64,000 nt of DNA from Pararge aegeria (GCF_905163445.1 NC_053182.1:20667501-20731500), one strand, 5' to 3'; shown: positions 1 to 11,324, counted from the stretch's first letter. Made by a program: numbers and translations. The notes: generated by a model from the letters alone, not told the origin.

Positions 1-230
1 CTTAAAACTAAAGCTACGAGGGTTCCAATCGCGCCCTGGTCTAAGAAGAAGCCCACAACAAACTTAGCCAGGTGTTCTTTTTGTTATCACCATCTCACAT
101 TGTCATTAGAAAATATTTAAGAAGCAACCTGGTTAGAGCAATTGTTCACACCCAAGCTTTTTTATCGTTTACGTAATCCTTTATACTATAATAGGACTTT
201 TCTATAAGTCCCATGTTGTATGTTGTGGTT
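1..230. repeat. Interspersed repeat family Q, fragment
   Basis: The segment starting CTTAAAACTAAAGCTACGAG recurs at 8162-8450 and 5281-5316, and its internal part recurs at 40435-40680. All copies are decayed and no coding remains. It is probably the 3' part of a retroelement. The class is not recognised. Confidence 0.6.
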
Positions 231-360
231 CACTCCTTCGAAGTCCATTTTAATGCTGTAACGGACACAACTTCTTATATTTATGGGGATTTTGGTAGCG
301 TGGCCAAGACATTGCCAAGCCAAACAATTTGATATTTCTAGCTTCTTTGATCCATAAATG

Positions 361-800
361 CCGTGTGATGGCGGCAGATGAGAATACAGTTGTCACCGGA
401 GAGGACGAGGCCTCGCGGGTGTCGTACGATGTGGCTAAGGGAATATAACGCTACTGCTACCATCGTCAGCCCAGCATGGTGCTTATGGACAGACCCTCCA
501 GTTGGAAAAGGCCTTTAGTCGAGCTGTGGACTTCTAAAGGCTTTTGATAATCCCAATTGTTGGCAACACCGCGCTTCGTGTGCGACGATGTACGAAGATC
601 GACGCAAGCGCCACCTCGGCAGCTTGTCGGTCGTTGTTACGTCAGCATCGGGTCACAAATAGGGTGAAAATTATGGCGGCTCTGGCATGAGGGTGGCATG
701 ACACCACAGGGCACTTTTAGCTGTGACCTCGAATAGGACACAACCATTTTAGTATAATAAATCTAAATAAATAAATAAAATAAAAAAATAAAATAAAAAA
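361..800 (+). mobile_element. LINE 3' end with A-rich tail
   Basis: This moderately GC-rich stretch begins with a GATGGCGGCAGATGAGAATA motif. It continues through non-coding sequence and ends in AATAAATAAATAAA followed by A-runs near 760-800, as expected for the tail of a non-LTR retrotransposon on the plus strand. The opening motif recurs in a diverged copy at 48690-48910, and related sequence lies at 22610-22745. No intact reading frame remains. Confidence 0.5.
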
Positions 801-1224
801 AGTGTGCAAATTGAGTATCTCGGTGTGTTTAATTTTTACCCAATATAACTCAAAATGTATTTCAGCAGCTAAAATTGGGTACTAAACACGATACGATTAT
901 TTAGAGCATCTATAAAAACAGCTGGAATGGTTATTGTCAGTCAAGTCCTCATTTTTAGTTTATACACAGCTACTTGCTCCGTGTAAATAGTTAAACTGTT
1001 CATATTAATATGTAATATTTAATAGCAAACATTGTTGTAGCATAAAAACAAGAAATTTTCAATGTTCTTAAAATAAAATTCAATATTATCTACAGAATAT
1101 CTATCTAGAAACATGGAATAGGAGAATTTACCTATATTATTTTATTTAACTTTTGTCTCCTGACGATGCTAGCCGTGAAGATGGGCCAAATTCTTGGCCC
1201 CTAAATTATTCATTATCATGATCA
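801..1224. other. AT-rich sequence, nothing recognised
   Basis: Simple AT-rich DNA without a coding signal, recognisable repeat or strong secondary structure. Confidence 0.5.
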
Positions 1225-1526
1225 CATCAACATTTCCAGCCCACTACAGGGCACGGGTCTCCTCCCACAATGAAAAGGGGTTAAGGCCGTGGTCCACCAC
1301 GCTGGACCAGTGGAGATGTGTGGACCCCAAACACCTTTGGAACATTATTTAGAACTCTCAGGCATGCAGGTTTCCTCGCGATGTTTTCCTTCACCGTTGA
1401 AGCAAGTGATATTTCAATTACTTAAAACGCGCATAACTTCGAAAACTTAGATGTGCGTACTGGGGTTCTAACTCGGCCCCCCGAAAGTTAACTCAATCCT
1501 ACCCAATACGCTATCACCGCTTCGTA
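1225..1526 (-). mobile_element. SINE-B, near full-length
   Basis: tRNA-derived SINE family B, read on the minus strand. The head has a Pol III A-box of the form TAGCNCANTGGG and a diverged B-box near 1470-1480. The body contains the family landmarks CTCAGGCATGCAGGTTTCC and GGCCGTGGTCCACCACGCTG. The tail at 1225 lies in CAT-repeat-like DNA, as in other copies. Confidence 0.8.
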
Positions 1527-3985
1527 AATTATGACTATAAAAATAAAAACAATTCGGACTTCAATTTATTCTTTTCTATGACAAATTAAAAAAAAAAATT
1601 GCCCCAGAATATTATTAGAAAAGCGGGGACCATAAGGCATTTTATTCCCAAACCGTCCCCTTCCACCATTAAGCTATTGAGAGCTGCATGGATCGTTTGA
1701 TGCGGCTTAGGATGCAGGCGCCGGTGCCTAATATGGCGCGAGATAACGAGCACACGCCGCGCCATACACGGCACAATAGCGCCGCCGTATTATGGTGTTT
1801 ATAGCGCGAACTGAAAATGCTTAGTAATCAATCTAGCAGCCGCTATTGTGTTCAGGAGCGCTTAATACAAATTGCTTTTTTTTTGCTGGCTTAGCTCATT
1901 AGTATATTACGAAATAGTAGTTTAATACAGACATTAATAAATAGTGTACCCACAGGCTGAGATAAAAAATGGGAATTATTTATTACAGCTATCATGCCAT
2001 TTAGCGTTCTGGTACGATCTAAGCCACGAAGATTGGATTAGAATAGAATATTTATTTGCCATACAAATATGCAATATTGTTGCTAATGATTAAATATTAT
2101 GGCGATACATTCTTGAAATAATTGTAATATTCATTATGATTAAGATTACATAAAAAAAAATATTACGGCTAATAAACAAACTGGGAACCTTCCACTCACT
2201 CGGTCGTTGAATGTCTTGAAATTGTTTGTATTGATTTCTCATCTCTTGAATTCTATAATCGCCAGTTGAGTATAACTCAAACTCAAGTGTTTATTCAATT
2301 AATGCTCAAAAGCGTTGAAGCCATACTTAGTGCTTCCCTCGTGAAAGATTATGACGTCGCGGCTGCCGGCTCTCCGGAGCTTGTTAAAGCGTCTACAGAC
2401 GTAGCGACAAGTCAAGTCAAACTGAGTGCCCAGCCACGCCAACATTATTGTGAAAATTTAAGGTGCCGAAAATATTAATTAAAATAACCATTTCCAATAT
2501 AGTAAACAGTGCAGATGTGGAGACAAGTTGGCCTGAAAAGCCAGCCAAGCTAACATTATTGTGCAAAAATTATGTCGCGAAGATCTTATACTAGTACTTG
2601 GATTATACTAATATAATAAATAATCAACAAACTGTTTATTGTTTGGTTCTTTTGAATTACGATACGATGACCAGATTGAGTTTATTGATAGCATAAGAGT
2701 CAAAGTCATTTAGGCAACTTTTTATCCCGAGAGAACAAAAATCTAAGCGAATGAAGTCACAGTCAAACAAGCCTATTTCGCAAATAATATGTCTGTTAGA
2801 CAAGTTGGCCCGTCTGACCCATCTTAGTTATTCCAATTAAAAAAATAAAATATTAGGTAAAAAATTTTGAAGTCTGTATGCTTGTGACCTACCACCGATA
2901 AGGAATACATATTTTTTTATAGCTTATGTTGGAGCCGGAATTTAGCGCGTCTGTAGATGCTATATGTCGTCGCCGGCTTGTCAAAGCTCGTTTTGTTCCC
3001 GAGAGCCGCTGACAGACATCCCGCCCCTAATGGCTCCAAACAACTGGCCCCCATTCATTTCTCACACAATCATAAAAATATAAAAGCCATGCCTCTACAA
3101 GCATTCACTCATTTGATTGGTACAGACAAAAAACAAATAAAAAGCACCATTAAAACGGGTTAAGCAACAAGGCTCGGTGTATGGAGCATTAGAGTGTACA
3201 GCGATAAATATTTGATCGGGGAGTTAAAAGGCTGTTAAGAGCTTTTTTTTAATTTACTATTAAGATGTTCGGATAGCGGGTAAGTACCTTTAAGTTGTGA
3301 TTAAAAATGGTGAATACTGAACTCATTCCAGTTTAAAAATTTAAAAACGTTTTTCATAAATCTCGCTACGAGACTTCCGCTTCGGTTATGATACTCGTAC
3401 TTTGGTAAGTTTAGATGAAATTTAATTCCTTACCGCTGGAATAATAACTTTTCATAGACAAAATTAACGGTTCAAAAGTGCTTATTTTATTAGTTAGTAG
3501 GCTTACGTTAAAGTTACTCAAAGTATTTTTAATAAGGTAAATAAAGTATCTGTGCACTACCGGTATCAACGTACTAATACAAATCTAGATAAGTACTCTT
3601 CGTAACAAATCCAAATACTACAGTCAAAGTTTAGTCAGTCCATCCTTTGGTATTAAGTTACCTAGAATACTAGAGGAGTCAAGATTTCTGCACGTTTGTT
3701 AAAATCAGTCGTAAGCAGCTCAGCCGTTCTGAAACTTAGCCCGTACAGATAGACAAAAATTTAAATTCACTATATTTGGGCAATACTTCAAGCGAGATTA
3801 CAAGCATTTGCTTCTATACGCCCGCAAAAAAGGAGGTCGTATAAATATTTTTTTTTTTCAATTTATTAATACTCTTCTACTACTATTTATCAATTTATTT
3901 ATACGCACACAAAAAAATACAGAAGAAGAATAAAAAAAGTAAGAAAGAAGCAGTATAAAAAATTAGTCTCCCTCTAATTTTTCTC

Positions 3986-4015
3986 AAACAAAGTGTATGT
4001 GTATACACTTTGTTT
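3986..4015. repeat. Perfect 13-bp inverted repeat
   Basis: AAACAAAGTGTAT and its exact reverse complement are separated by the 4-base loop GTGT. The surroundings are AT-rich. If the terminal-exon candidate at 4123-4215 is real, this hairpin would lie in its 3' untranslated region on the minus strand. Confidence 0.7.
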
Positions 4016-4122
4016 ATAAAAGAAGATGTCTAGAAGATCAGATAAGAACTAATTTGAACAGTGCTAATTTTAACTAGCAATATCATTAGATAAAATGCAT
4101 AATTAGCTAAGATATAATTTAG

Positions 4123-4215
4123 TTACGGACAAGCTGCGATATCGATCTGATCGCTATCATAGCACCAGTCTTCGCCTGCAACCAGTTTCTTGAAGTGCTG
4201 TTGAAATCTGAGAGC
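4123..4215 (-). CDS. Possible terminal coding exon, unrecognised
   Basis: On the minus strand an AG at 4217-4216 follows a T-rich tract about 12-28 bases upstream. From 4215, 30 codons run without a stop to TAA at 4123. The peptide is mixed and protein-like, with Trp, two Cys and an acidic stretch (EDWCYDSDQIDIAACP at its end), unlike the low-complexity peptides typical of this AT-rich DNA. An AATAAA on the minus strand near 3893 could serve for polyadenylation. Thirty open codons can occur by chance, and the family is not recognised. It could also be a remnant of a transposon gene. Confidence 0.3.
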   Translation of the reverse strand, partial: ALRFQQHFKKLVAGEDWCYDSDQIDIAACP

Positions 4216-5280
4216 CTGATCATTTTCCGATCAAAGAATAAAAACAATATTACATAAATGTAAAATGAGATAACATAAAGTTTTGCTAATACCCATCTTA
4301 GTGAAGCCTCTGTGAGTCTTCTAATTTAAAATGGAGGAGGAGGTAAAAACCTAAAGAAGTTAAAGAGTCTACTATGAAATTGGAACGTAGATAATATTGC
4401 ATTTTGACTTATTTCTTGCTTAGATACTTACCAGGAATACAACTTATTTCTTTCATAAAAATCTCAGAATTTTTCTATAACGTTGTGTTTTTATCTTAAT
4501 TGCCTTTTATTTTTATTTGTATGTAACCACGCCAAGAATCAACATCTTCTAGTTGACCTAGCCTGGCGACAGTAAAAAAATCTTGACATATTTTAATATT
4601 CAAAGCATGCACTTTATGAAATGTTATTTGCTTTATAAATTCTTTAGAGTGTAGTTAAGGTGGAAATGACTGTTAACCAGTAAAATTTAGTGCGACAAGA
4701 ATAACTGCTCGATTCTCACCAACTTTTTCTTGGTACAATCATCATTCCGAACGGATGCTGTAGCTGTCACTACAAACAGTCAACAAACAGACCTGACGTT
4801 TCAAAAGTGCTTATAAAGAAATATAAATATTTTTAAGCATTAACCTATGTCAAACGAGCAACTTAATTAAAATAATTCAAATCTTTAGAGTGTATTGCGA
4901 GTATCTGAGAACTCTTGCTCTATGATAAAATTGTGAACCTGTCCAATCATATAGCTTATGTTATGGCTCGTGGGAGCTGTATGTGCGGCGCCAGATATCA
5001 AACAGTTAATGTACCTACCGTAATGTATGCTAAGTTATACGCTTAAGTCATAATATTTTAAAAATGGCTTTTCACGTTTAGTGCGAATGGCCCCGAGGCA
5101 AAAGTAACGGACTAACTGAAGCCATCATTTTCTTATTTCTTGAGATGCTTAAACCCCAATGTGATAAAGTCAAAGTCAAATATTTCTTTATTCAAATAGG
5201 CACATAGATGGCACTTTTGATGCGTACATTACATGTAAAATATGACATAGGAGTGAGTTGATGGCGATAAATAAATTCGT

Positions 5281-5428
5281 CAACTTAAAACTAAAGCTAC
5301 GAGGGTTTCGAAACAAACGATAATGGCCTAGTGGTCCGGACTTCGTTTTTCTTTCGGGTGGACCGTGCTTAATCCCGGGCACCTCTAACTTTTCGGAGTT
5401 ACGGTCGTTCTGAGTAATTAAATATAAC
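5281..5428 (+). mobile_element. Family Q fragment joined to a tRNA-like SINE head
   Basis: A short family Q piece (5281-5316) precedes a plus-strand tRNA-like head with A-box-like TGGCCTAGTGG and B-box-like TTAATCCC. A SINE-B-like CACCTCTAACTTTTCGGAGT follows. It is interpreted as a diverged SINE-B relative that abuts SINE-A at 5431. Confidence 0.55.
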
Positions 5429-5430
5429 GA

Positions 5431-5739
5431 ATAAATAAATAAATATACTACCAGCCCCAAAGTAAGCATAGCTTGTGTTATAGGTGCTAAGATAGCTGAT
5501 GGATATCTTTATGTATGTATTATACACGTAAATACATATAATATGTATTTATATCTATGTAACTACTTTTTTACTTTGGTGTACAATAAAAGTGTATTCA
5601 TTCATTCACATATTGATAAACACCCAGACACTGAAAAACATTCATGTTCATCACACAAACCTTTTCCAGTTGTGGGAATTGAACCCACGGCCTTGGGCTC
5701 AGAAAGCAGGGTCGCTGCCCACTGCGCCCGTCGGCCGTT
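5431..5739 (-). mobile_element. SINE-A, near full-length with internal insertion
   Basis: tRNA-derived SINE family A on the minus strand. The head lies at the right end: A-box-like ending, then GGTTCAATTCCC as the B-box. Family landmarks are CACCCAGACACTGAAAAACA and AGCCCCAAAGTAAGC. The tail at the left is repeated TAAA. About 60 bases of extra AT-rich sequence interrupt the body near 5515-5600. The 81-codon open frame across it is not a gene. Confidence 0.8.
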
Positions 5740-5741
5740 AA

Positions 5742-5881
5742 GGAAACCTGCATATCAGAGAGTTCTTCAGAATGCTTGTGTGAAGTAAACCAATCCGCAC
5801 TTTGTAGCTAGCGTGGTGGACTACGGCCTGAACCCTTCACATTCCAGGAGGAGACCCGTGCCGCGGGTCGGGAATGGGTTA
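5742..5881 (+). mobile_element. SINE-B 3' part
   Basis: The body of family B on the plus strand starts at the family's GGAAACCTGCAT motif and includes GTGGTGGACTACGGCCTGAA. It directly abuts the head of the SINE-A copy, forming a head-to-body junction. Confidence 0.75.
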
Positions 5882-6307
5882 CAGCAAGAGTATAAAAAAT
5901 CAAATTCAAGAATAGTACAGCAACTGCTGTGTTTATATCTTCCACTTGCCTTCATAATCGAGCGAGTGACTCAGCTAAAGTTGCTGTTCACCTACACCTA
6001 GTCACTATATTGCTTAGTGACCAACCGCCTTGCTTGATTGACACGGACGATATAAGCGAACTCATTTAAAATAAGGTAGTAGGTCGGTAATGGGCTAATT
6101 TTAGAAAGACGATTATAATTCAAACTCAAAAGTAGTACAGCAAAGGTTTTATTTATATCTTCCAGCACACTTGCCTTCATACTCGAGCGAGTGACTCAGC
6201 TAAAGTTGCTGCTCACCTACACTACACCTAGTGACTAGCGCTTAGTGACTAACCGCCTTGCTTGATTGACACGCGCGATACAAGCGATCTCATTTAAAAT
6301 AATAGGT
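5865..6307. repeat. Two-copy direct tandem duplication, period about 217 bp
   Basis: Copy 1 (about 5865-6080) and copy 2 (about 6082-6307) share the order of a SINE-B end, GTACAGCAA, TTTATATCTTCCA, GAGCGAGTGACTCAGCTAAA, CACCTACAC and CCGCCTTGCTTGATTGACAC. The copies differ by scattered substitutions and small indels, so the duplication is fairly old. Short open frames within it are unconvincing. Confidence 0.75.
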
Positions 6308-6537
6308 AGTTACAGATCCGCACAGCTGATACAATCTCGCTAGTTTGTAGTTTACAGCGATTTATCTTTATTGAACTATCTCTGGCACCCGCTGATTTAT
6401 TGCACATCGTACAAAAACCATCACATGTGATTTTATTCGCACTAATTATTGTCTCTGATAATACAGTTGTGACATGCTTATCCGACTAAGAGCAAGCAAA
6501 ACGACAAATTTTTTAAAAAAATACTCTAAATTTACCT

Positions 6538-6640
6538 ATTTCAAGTAGATTATAAGCACTTTTGAAACGTCAAGTCAGTCTGTTTGTAGTGATTCTACCA
6601 CCGGTTCGGACGGCAGCCTTGTCGTTAAGAAATTCATAAA
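6538..6640 (+). repeat. Interspersed repeat family C
   Basis: Contains ATAAGCACTTTTGAAACGTC followed by a CTCTACCACCGGTTCGGA-like stretch. Related copies are at 16570-16700, 54925-55090 and 55588-55705, with a diverged opposite-strand copy at 19400-19545. It is probably part of the 3' region of a non-LTR retrotransposon. No coding remains. Confidence 0.6.
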
Positions 6641-6834
6641 TCGCATAGTAACCACGATTATTTAAATGTGATTAAAGACCTAAAACTAAGGTTTTCGTGG
6701 TTAATCATCATTTCTTAAATATAGTTCGTACCATTCATACGATAATATTTTTGGATTTGTCGATATTTCGAACCAGTTGCATGGATCGAATTAATTAAAT
6801 GTGTTTTAACACATTCGATTAGCTTTAATCAAAC

Positions 6835-7010
6835 TAGAAGAAGAAGACGAAGAAACACTTTATTGCACTTATAACATACAGGAAAAGAAACAGTAGTGAG
6901 TAAACAGTACGTAGTAAATAGTACACAATGTAGACATGCAAAGGCGGCCTTATTGCTGCAAGCAATCTCTTACAGGATAGTTAGCAGGATAGTTTTGAGG
7001 AGTTTGCCGC
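6835..7010 (-). mobile_element. Retroelement 3' end, family D
   Basis: GAAGAAACACTTTATTGCAC at the left edge reads on the minus strand as an AATAAA-containing 3' end. GCAAGCAATCTCTTACAGG marks the other side. Related copies are at 24054-24235 and 61845-62098. No reading frame survives. Confidence 0.6.
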
Positions 7011-8160
7011 TCTCTTATTATTTAATATGAAAATTCGCGCGAACCTGTCTAAAATGTGAAAAAAAAAAGCTTTTCTTTCCGAAATTTATGGGTTTCTTGC
7101 CTATTTTTAGCATAAGGTAACAGATTTTTTGTCTGTCCCAAAAACCTTGGAAACTCGACTTGCTCGGTATTTTTAGCTATGCGACGAAATCTTAAACGGC
7201 AACGGAATGACGGACACTTAGATTAGTAGGCTTCCATCCAACAATGCTGCAGGTCCAAATCAAAATTTTAAAAACTCCCTGGCTTTCAATTTAGTTGTAC
7301 GTTATTCCACTAGTCCAAGCCCATTTGATACCCATATTGAGAAAAAATTGAAAAATATGTGATCCACCATTTTGTGGCGCTTGTCACCGTGGACGGATTT
7401 TTATCAAATTTAGATAAGAACACTCCCGACTAATTGACCTTTAAACAAAAGGGATAAAATCAAAATCGGTTGTGTATGTGGTACACAGACACACACACAT
7501 AAACACGTCAAACTTATACCTACTCGTAGTTTTTCCGTCGGTAATTAAAAACATGAGTCGGGATCCCCTAGACGCAAACGGAACACAACCGTGTAGTGGT
7601 AATAAATTTGACGTCTCTGTAAAATAGCAGTTTATCGCGAGGGTCGATGATATTTAATCTTATGTATGCCATATCTTATTTGATTTTACCTAGTCATATA
7701 TTATCTATTTAAATATTATCAATTAATCTTTTAATTTTATTTATTTTGTGAACAATAACATAACTTAACCGCTAATGAATGAAACGATGGTCAATGTAAA
7801 AGTATGAAACTGCGTAACAGTGATCACGCCCACCTCCAAAACTTGTAAAATGACCAGTGTTCAGTCCAGTTTATTGAGAAAATAAACACATACAGTGTAG
7901 GTACTACCTATATTCTGATTTTAAGCGTTTGCCGGAGTCCCATTATTTATTATTGTTGTACCTATTCCCCTCTCCCTCTCCAACTCTAAAACTATTTAGA
8001 GCCATTAGTAGAGATCTCTCACAGCACTTCTTATTCACCTAGTATTTCCTTGTTTAAGATTGTCACTTCTAATGGTGCTAAATGTGACCAGTGTCGCAAT
8101 AATATCCAGCGTTCATACAATTAACATGTTACACTAATGTCAGTGATGGAGATAACTGCA
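7011..8160. other. AT-rich sequence, nothing recognised
   Basis: A CA-rich microsatellite-like patch (CACACACACAT) lies near 7485-7500. Otherwise I see no coding sequence and no clear repeat. Confidence 0.45.
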
Positions 8161-8161
8161 T

Positions 8162-8450
8162 TCGTCAATTTAAAACTAAAGCTAGGAGGGTCCCAAACGC
8201 GCCCTGGTCTAATAAGAGCCCACAACAAACTTAGCCAGGTTTTTTTTTTGTTATCACCGTCTCACAGTCTAGTTATTGTTGAGCTATGAAGTTAGAGAAA
8301 TTCACACCCAAGCTTTTTTACCATACATGTAATCCTTAATATTATAATAATATTTTTCTATAAGCTTACGTTTTATATAAACTTTGAACTTATTGAGAGA
8401 CATCTCAAGGATTTCATCTGGTAATTTATTATAATATCTATACTATTATT
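8162..8450. repeat. Family Q, longest copy
   Basis: Shows the same order of motifs as the copy at 1-230 (AACTAAAGCTA, GCGCCCTGGTCTAA, TTAGCCAGGT), then AGCTATGAAGTTAGAG and CATGTAATCCTTAATATTAT, which also occur at 40435-40520. Non-coding. Confidence 0.65.
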
Positions 8451-8767
8451 ACGGTGTCATGATGACTAACCCCTTATTTTAAGATCCAGTGATTTAACAG
8501 CCATGTGGGCACTCCTGTAGTTGGCGAGCGATCAGGCTCTGTGCCATCCAATTAGTCGCGGGGGCACCGGGATAATTGGGCTCGGACCGGTTCCGCGGCC
8601 TCTATCGGAACTTTTTACCGCGCGCTCGGGATTGCTGTGTGGAGCCGACCACGCAACAAACGCTGGCCAGGTTCCATTTCACCCCGTATTCCATAATTTT
8701 TCTGATAGTCGCTAACCGGTGGAACCGCTCTCTATCTATAATCTCTTTTTATTTCATTTATTCCCCT

Positions 8768-9035
8768 ATAAGTTAGCCCTTGACTGCAAACTCAACTGAG
8801 ATGCATGATGTAAGTGAAGATGGTAGCGGGCTAACGTGTTAAAGTTATAATATTTATATTAAAACCATATCCCACGGTAAATCGCTGGAACGATTTAACG
8901 CTTGGGGGCTATGCCTTTATTAGAGTAGGGTGGTGTCTAGTTATGGCCGAAGCCTCCCACCAGACCAGACCACAGATCTCCAAAAATTTCCACCTCCCAC
9001 AGGCCGCAGTGCTAACCTCTGCGCCGAGAAGATCG
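8768..9035 (-). mobile_element. Third tRNA-like SINE family (SINE-J), decayed
   Basis: The tail side holds CCCTTGACTGCAAACTCA. The far side ends in a tRNA-like TGCTAACCTCTGCGCC. The same arrangement recurs at 13096-13383, where the B-box is intact, and at 25320-25560, 27828-28015 and 58003-58095. Confidence 0.55.
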
Positions 9036-9249
9036 CTAAACAATTCACATGTGAGTATATTCCTCAAAATGGTTGCCTGGATCAAACCACTATAAGCCTT
9101 AATAAGCCTTTCTTACTTTAATAATCTTCTAATAATAAGTGCAAGTATTTCTTGATTTTCTTTTGATCTATCAGAAAAACCCTCCCTTTTCGCCGGAAAC
9201 ATAGTCAACCTAGTCATAAAAAATCAGACAAACTTTCGCATTCATAATA

Positions 9250-9450
9250 TTAGAATGGACAATAATTATAAAGTCTCGCTTTAAAAAGGAAAAATAAACT
9301 AAGGCTGCGTTCGGAGGCGCGCGCGGTAGCGTAAGAAGCCCAATACCTGGAAGCGCGCGACATTGCGGGCCGCATTGTTCCGCTAATGAGGTAGTGGCAC
9401 GTAAATTGCAGTGCGGTATGCGCCAACTTCAGACGGATCAGTATTGGGTT
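9250..9450. other. GC-rich island of unknown nature
   Basis: About 140 bases (9303-9440) are much richer in C and G than the surroundings and contain GGAGGCGCGCGCGGTAGCG. A 67-codon open frame crosses it on the minus strand but shows no recognisable domain or splice sites. It could be a decayed DNA transposon or a GC-rich regulatory element. Confidence 0.3.
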
Positions 9451-9503
9451 CACTCAACAGTTTTTTTTATATTAGCGGCATTAAATTTATAATAAACAAA
9501 TTA

Positions 9504-9593
9504 ATAAAATACTACGACATCGCCACCTAGCGAAAGTAAGCGTAGCTTGTGTTATGGGTACTAAGATGACTGATGAATATTTTTATAAATAAC
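9504..9593 (-). mobile_element. SINE-A tail-side fragment
   Basis: Contains CATCGCCACCTAGCG and GCGTAGCTTGTGTTATGGGT of the family A body. It is cut at 9593 by the Helitron-like family H element. A short ATACATAAATACTTAT piece resumes beyond it near 9748. Confidence 0.75.
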
Positions 9594-9747
9594 TAGCAGA
9601 CCCCAGCGCCATCTGTTGGGCTAATTTGTGAATCGAAACCATCCAGGGTGCCACCCAAACGTATACAAAAAAAATCATACAAATCGGTCCCGCCGTCTAG
9701 GATGAGTTCAGTGACATACACACGCACACAAGAAATATATATATAAA
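9594..9747 (-). mobile_element. Helitron-like family H, copy 1
   Basis: On the minus strand it ends in GGGGTCTGCTAG followed by T, the CTRR-T end typical of Helitrons. The only other copy seen (37628-37760) has the same end and also sits beside SINE-A. It carries AACAGATGGCGCTG, a CTCF-core-like motif. No coding. Confidence 0.5.
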
Positions 9748-9764
9748 GATATACATAAATACTT

Positions 9765-10349
9765 ATCATCATCATATCAACTCATTACCGGCCCACTACA
9801 GGGCACGGATCTACTCCCACAATAAGAAGGGGTTAAGGACAGAACGCACATCTCTATGGAAAGGTCCAAAGGGCATTAGAAAACGGGGTCGACCAAAGGT
9901 AAGATGGGCAGATGAATTGGAGAGTGAGGCTGGTGAGAACTGGCTTGAAAGAGCGCTGAGGAAAAAGGAGGAGGCCTTTACCCACATGGGGTCCTTGGTT
10001 TCGTAACTCAATTTGTCAAAAAAAAAAATATTTAACGTAACAAATTTGCAAAAGCTTATATTCTTATCTATTTTTATATTTATGTTTTTTTTTGTTTAAA
10101 TTTTCAATCAAGGACTAATAAAGGCCTTTTTTTATTTATTTATTAAGGTCGTAGCTTTGAGAACATTATGGAGAACTCTCAGGCATGCAGATTTCCTCAC
10201 GATGTTTTACTTCACCGTTGAAGCAAGTGTTATTCAAATTGCTTAAAACGCACATAACTTATATAAAAGTTAGAGTTGCGTACTGGGATTTGAACTCGGT
10301 CCCCCGAAGTTGAAGTCAAAGTCCTTCCACTGTGCTATCACCGCTTCCA
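9765..10349 (-). mobile_element. SINE-B split by a LINE insertion
   Basis: The tail half (9765-9838) and the head half (10143-10349) of one family B copy are separated by a LINE 3' fragment. TTAAGG occurs on both sides of the insertion (9833-9838 and 10143-10148) and fits a target-site duplication. About 50 bases of the SINE body next to the insertion are missing. Confidence 0.75.
9863..10006 (+). pseudogene. Non-LTR retrotransposon reverse-transcriptase C-terminus
   Basis: The open frame GGT...TAA of 47 residues contains GRPKVRWADELESEAGENW. This matches the widespread insect pattern GRP-x-x-RW-x-D-(D/E)-(L/I) near the C-terminus of endonuclease-reverse transcriptases. It is followed by a 3' untranslated part ending in TAATAAAGGCC and a T-rich, TTTATTTATTTATTA tail near 10115-10145. 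The copy is heavily 5'-truncated and inserted in SINE-B. Confidence 0.75.
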
Positions 10350-10430
10350 GGATGCTTTCGCGGGGTAAAAATGTATGATTAGTATGTATACCAAAGCTTT
10401 GTTTCGGTTGGATATGCCAAAGCCCTCAAC

Positions 10431-10690
10431 ATTATGTTGGTGTTCATTTTATCAACTTTGTCCAAATAAAAATGCGATTATCAACGCGTGCCCATCTATC
10501 ACAAACATACGCCCTTATTCGCCTCGATTGCCAAAGCACTTTCTAACGAGTCACGTTCTCACGCCGAATTCGGCTAACTGGGATAATCTTCCAGAGTACA
10601 CACACGGTTCCGGGTGTCGAACGCTCTGGTTACTCGCGGCATACCAGAGCTGGACATCTGTGTGGCTTCAAGGCAGAAGCGGCTAGCGTT
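10431..10690 (+). repeat. Diverged repeat pair, copy 1
   Basis: Shares order and local identity with 11325-11535, including GCCGAATTCGGCT, GGGATAATC against GGAATAATC, and CTCTGGTTAC against TCTGGTTAC. Both copies translate on the plus strand to peptides with PNSA-x-W-(D/N)-N. This could be a decayed protein-coding element. The family is unknown. Confidence 0.45.
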
Positions 10691-11324
10691 GAAAAATTTA
10701 TACATGTTACATTATATAACGAACGTAGCTATACACTACGGCTCATCTACACGACCATATTTAACTTTATTTCGTTATTGCTTTAGAAAACCACCCTGAG
10801 TATGTACCTACTCGTATTAAGAAAAATATTTTAAAATGCTACGGTAAACCGAATAGAATAAGGTCCAGGTATGGTATGGAATGTTTGTATGTAAAGTAAT
10901 CTTACGTTCGCTACAAAGTTTTTGTCTTTAAGTTTCTTTTATTTATTAAGCTTGATTAAGCTAATAAAATATAATTATTTTTACCAGACTATGAAAGGCA
11001 TTGTGTTCGCAGTCTATGGATGTGGGTTTGTAAAGATGTTCCACTTTTCTAATGTGTTAACATAACGATTTCAACTTAAATACTAAGAAAAATTTAATTG
11101 AATTAGTATATGATAAAGACATTTAACTAGAACTTTCCCTTACAAAATAATTGAGTGTCCGTTTGTTTGTCTTGGCTGATCTTCGTAACAGCTTAACCGA
11201 TTACTGAGCGATTTATGTTGAAGACTTTTTTATGCCGGCATATATGCGATCTAGATGTGGACGATAATGTGAGGCATTGCTAGTCAGTACTATTTAATAA
11301 ATAATAATTCTTAACTGTTAATTT
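10691..11324. other. AT-rich spacer
   Basis: No gene. A Helitron-like opening (TTGTTTGTCTTGGCTGAT followed by AACCGATTACTGAGCG) lies near 11160-11215, without a clear end. Confidence 0.4.

Larger units (their letters stand above)
1527..5160. other. Gene-poor AT-rich stretch with decayed repeats
   Basis: No confident gene apart from the weak terminal-exon candidate at 4123-4215. A LINE-type end (TAGAATAGAATATTTATTTG) lies at 2040. A diverged short duplication, sharing AACATTATTGTG, lies at about 2430-2460 and 2541-2573. Small GC-richer patches at 1720-1800, 2340-2440 and 2940-3050 have short open frames that I do not consider genes. Confidence 0.4.

Noticed and set aside
5543..5788. 81-codon plus frame
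   Set aside because: It is the translation of a SINE-A copy on its opposite strand. The same peptide motifs appear in other copies.
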